Assembly: GCF_001427385.1 (NCBI RefSeq) | Contig: NZ_LMGJ01000012.1 | Span: 433 to 64,432, forward strand | Length of the DNA: 64,000 bases | From: Mesorhizobium sp. Root157 | Lineage (GTDB): Bacteria; Pseudomonadota; Alphaproteobacteria; Rhizobiales; Rhizobiaceae | Direction: 5' to 3' | Part shown: piece by piece, positions 61,540 through 64,000 of the stretch | How the letters are laid out: each line of letters opens with the position of its first letter | How positions within the stretch are numbered: the first letter of the stretch is position 1 | Made by a program: the position numbers and the translations under genes | The notes under the pieces: generated by a model | Seen by the model: the letters and a program-made list of their open reading frames with translations, nothing else | Told to the model about the DNA's origin: nothing | The model's database searches: none

Positions 61540-62265
61540 TCAGCCCGGCTTGTAATGGTCCATGTAGGCGAAGTCGAAATCGGTCAGTTGCGCGAGCCGG
61601 TCCTTGTCGACGAAAGTTACCACGCCGTCCCTGAAAAGAAGAAGTTCCGCCTCGCGCAAGTGGCGCAGCACGCGGTTGAGATGGATGGCGGTGATGCCGA
61701 CGGCATCGGCGACGATGCTTTGCGAAAGTGGACACCGGTATGAGGTGGGGGAGCCGAGGCCGATCAGTTCCATGCGCGCGCCGAGTTCGAGCAGGAAGTG
61801 TGCGGTCCGGGCCATCGCGTCGCGCTTGCCCACGCAGACCAGGTGCTCAGTCACCATGGCTTCGTCGCGCGAGGCCGCCCACAGCAAGGTGGTGATCAGC
61901 TTCGGCGTAAGGCGGAATGCCTCCCATAGCCGGTCGGTATTGATCCTGCTGATTTCGACGTTGGTCAGTGCAACGACGCTTTGATCGGAATTTCGCAGCA
62001 ACAGGCTGCGCAGGCCGATGAAGTCTCCAGGTATCTCTATTTCGACGATTTGCCGTGCGCCGTCCCGCAATCGTTTGTAGGCGCAGGTCCATCCGTCGTG
62101 CAGAATATAGGCGGCGTGCTGGTGCTGCCCCTCATAGATGAGTTCCTTTCCGGCAGCGACAAAAGTCCGCGCGCCTTGCAGCGCTTCAAGCATTGCCGCT
62201 TCTTGGGGGCTCAGCGTCGTATACGCCCCCAACTTGCGGAAAATTGCATCCGTACGAGCTACCAT
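61540..62265 (-). CDS. Crp/Fnr-family regulator
   Basis: 241-aa regulator with a cyclic-nucleotide-binding fold (YEGQHQHAAYILHDGWTCAY; IPGDFIGLRSLLL) and a C-terminal winged helix (SQSIVADAVGITAIHLNRVLRHLRE). No N-terminal Cys cluster, so not an oxygen-sensing FNR. Convergent with the Lrp gene; target unknown. Confidence 0.88.
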   Translation of the reverse strand: MVARTDAIFRKLGAYTTLSPQEAAMLEALQGARTFVAAGKELIYEGQHQHAAYILHDGWTCAYKRLRDGARQIVEIEIPGDFIGLRSLLLRNSDQSVVALTNVEISRINTDRLWEAFRLTPKLITTLLWAASRDEAMVTEHLVCVGKRDAMARTAHFLLELGARMELIGLGSPTSYRCPLSQSIVADAVGITAIHLNRVLRHLREAELLLFRDGVVTFVDKDRLAQLTDFDFAYMDHYKPG

Positions 62266-63178
62266 GCTGCAGGCAGGCCCCGATCTCAGTTGTGAACAGT
62301 AGTTGCAATTTGAATTATAGTACCCAAACTAAGCATGGAACACTAATCCAGATTAATGTCATAGATGCAATCCAGGCTGAGTTCCGGGTCGCGCGAAATG
62401 CGTGCAAGTCTTGCGCAAGCTTCACATGTCGCATTTCGGCGGTTACTGGTTCGTATTCTTTTTCCTGCCCGTTTTCCCGGGCTCCTCTTTTTAGCGTTCC
62501 TCCACCCTTCATGTGCAAGTCGCATACATCGAAATATGTATGCGGCTTGCACCGCATTTTGCTGGACATCTATTGTCGAATTGACCTTCGATAGACGTAT
62601 TCAGCCAGTCTTGGCGCTTGCCGGAAAAGAAGCCCGAAATGAGCAATTTTAACCATCCGGTATAGTCGCCCGGCAATCTTGAGAAGCCGGTCCTTGCCTG
62701 AAGCGCACGTTCCCCGGCTTACCAAGGTCAGCGGAATTTCCCGAAGCTCTTCGGGGGCAGGCCGGGCCGGTGTTGCAAGACGAGACAGCGGGTTGGCGAG
62801 TTTATGGCGGCTCCCGGTACGGCTGAAATAATCCTTACGTTTCAGGTTATTGATCTGCAAGTGATCTGATTTGGTAATTTAGCTGACCTTGTATTAGAAG
62901 AATATGTGTATAACTGACAAATTAACCAACTAAACCAATAGCTCGTAAGATAGCTGGGAAAAAGAACGTAAATTTAAAGCTTCGTTAACCTAAATTAATG
63001 ACTAGTACAATCTTTTTATCTATTCCAGTCTGGTGCAATAGTCCGCCAAACCGAGTTTGCTCCCTGAATGGCAGGGTGGCGCCATTGGCCCCAAGCCAAG
63101 GGCGCTTCTTATTCGGAGAAGCGGGTGGGAAGGCGACCCGCGGTCCTGGTGCCGCGGAGGGAAAAGGAGCTATGTGTC
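62266..63178. other. 913-base gap, AT-rich, with a long hairpin
   Basis: No supported protein gene. Bases 62870-63060 are notably AT-rich (repeated TAATTTA, TTAACC) and probably hold promoters for the LuxR-type regulator. A long hairpin sits at 62513-62552. Frames at 62570-62860 and 62193-62594 have no family match or ribosome binding site. Confidence 0.45.
62513..62552. terminator. 17-bp-arm hairpin in the gap
   Basis: GTGCAAGTCGCATACAT and ATGTATGCGGCTTGCAC pair with one mismatch around a 6-nt loop CGAAAT. On the plus strand CGCATTTT follows, so it could end a short plus-strand transcript; otherwise an operator. Confidence 0.55.
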
Positions 63179-63994
63179 ATGACACTAATGGGAGAAACCA
63201 ACTTAAATCATACCCAGTTCGACTATCAGCAGCAGTCTGTCAGACCTGACGATGGCGACAGCGTTTCTGAGATATCGGCACAGCCTGCCAAGTTCGTGGT
63301 AATGATCGATTCGCGGGCACTTGGCCGCGAATGCTTCGTCCAGAGCGTGGCGGCCCAGAAGACCGGGATGAACGTTCTTGCCTTTGCCTCGATCGAGGAA
63401 TGGAAGACGAAGCGGTCGTACCATCCGGCGGCTTCCGCCATCCTCGTCAACGTCGGCAGCCGGAAGATCACCGAGCCGTCCGTTGCCGAAGAGATCAGAA
63501 ATCTGTCGGTGGAACTTGAGGGCGTGCCGGTCATCGTGTTGGCCGACGGAGACGAACTGCCGCAAATCGTCAAGGCATTGGAATGCGGCGCGCGCGGCTA
63601 CATCCCGTCTTCGGTCAATATCCAGGTCTGCATCGAGGCGATCGGATTGGCGCTGGCTGGCGGTGTGTTTGTTCCTGCAAGCAGCGTGATGGCGATGCGC
63701 CAGATGCTCGAATCCGGCGCCGAGCCGGCTCGTCCGATGGCGGGAATGTTCACCTTGCGGCAGACCGAGGTCGTGGAAGCGCTGCGCCGGGGCAAGGCCA
63801 ACAAGATCATCGCATACGAACTCAATCTTCGTGAAAGCACGGTCAAGGTCCATATCCGCAATATCATGAAGAAGCTGAAGGCGACGAACCGGACGGAAGT
63901 TGCCTTCAAGATCAACGACCTTTTTCCGGGCGATTTCGTCGTGCCTTCGCATGTCAATCATGCCGCCGCGCGCATGCCGGCCATTCATTACTGA
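63179..63994 (+). CDS. LuxR-type regulator with degenerate receiver
   Basis: 271-aa regulator. Residues about 38-165 have the fold of a receiver domain (KFVVMIDSRALGRECFVQSV; VPVIVLADGDELPQIVKALE), but the phospho-acceptor Asp position reads AILVNVGSRK, so phosphorylation is unlikely. The C-terminal HTH is LTLRQTEVVEALRRGK-like (actual FTLRQTEVVEALRRGKANKI) then STVKVHIRNIMKKLKATNR. ATG 63179 with AGGAG 9 bases upstream. Role unknown. Confidence 0.8.
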   Translation: MTLMGETNLNHTQFDYQQQSVRPDDGDSVSEISAQPAKFVVMIDSRALGRECFVQSVAAQKTGMNVLAFASIEEWKTKRSYHPAASAILVNVGSRKITEPSVAEEIRNLSVELEGVPVIVLADGDELPQIVKALECGARGYIPSSVNIQVCIEAIGLALAGGVFVPASSVMAMRQMLESGAEPARPMAGMFTLRQTEVVEALRRGKANKIIAYELNLRESTVKVHIRNIMKKLKATNRTEVAFKINDLFPGDFVVPSHVNHAAARMPAIHY

Positions 63995-64000
63995 TCGAAA

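Overview
The window looks like a chromosomal segment of a GC-rich alphaproteobacterium of the Rhizobiales (Phyllobacteriaceae / Mesorhizobium-like). The basis is protein character and gene sets: rpmH-rnpA-yidC, a W-type formate dehydrogenase with a fused beta subunit, an Irr-type iron box, a rhizobial iol cluster with an IolC-DUF2090 fusion, and palindromic dispersed repeats. No species call is made.

Layout. (1) 0.4-4.7 kb: core genes yidC, rnpA and rpmH on the minus strand, with an orphan sensor kinase on the plus strand. (2) 4.84 kb: tRNA-Arg(ACG). (3) 4.87-22.05 kb: a 17.2 kb integrative and apparently mobilizable element in the 3' half of that tRNA. It is bounded by 51-bp perfect direct repeats and carries a tyrosine integrase beside attR. 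Inside are an AT-hook-like small protein behind a 17-bp-arm inverted repeat, a DUF3102 protein, a 639-aa protein with PolA/single-subunit-RNAP-like palm motifs, a conserved small protein, a DUF2958 protein, a TraD/MobC-like protein with a membrane partner, and a MobQ-like relaxase preceded by seven 15-bp inverted repeats at about 26-bp spacing. The cargo is a 1374-aa autotransporter with a divergent HTH-TM-TPR regulator and an IalB-like exported protein. No type IV secretion genes are seen, so the element would need transfer functions in trans.

(4) 22.1-37.7 kb: a molybdenum/tungsten-cofactor and formate dehydrogenase locus. It holds an HTH-PBP regulator, the tungstate transporter tupBCA, two divergent MoeA paralogs (one fused to a binding-protein domain), fdhD-mobA, a canonical moeA, a TusA-like protein, an NAD-dependent formate dehydrogenase (beta fused gamma/beta, and alpha with a Cys active site), and a LysR-ModA fusion regulator. 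The genes form a self-contained pathway: import the oxyanion, make and insert bis-MGD cofactor, sulfurate it, and use it in formate oxidation. (5) 37.7-45.3 kb: a ferredoxin-reductase-like flavoprotein divergent from an iron operon (imelysin, bfd, bfr, di-heme DUF1111, second imelysin, DUF1513), with an ICE/Irr-like palindrome in between. (6) 45.4-58.5 kb: myo-inositol use: iolC-D-E-(small membrane protein)-B, an RpiR regulator, a sugar ABC transporter, iolG, an SDR and a Gfo/Idh/MocA oxidoreductase. Putative GGAA-N6-TTCC-like operators lie upstream of iolC and of the binding protein. (7) 58.9-61.5 kb: arginase and ornithine cyclodeaminase with a divergent Lrp/AsnC regulator. (8) 61.5-64 kb: a Crp/Fnr regulator, a 0.9-kb AT-rich gap with a long hairpin, and a LuxR-type regulator with a degenerate receiver.

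Functions are assigned by reading motifs and family resemblance; no database search was run.
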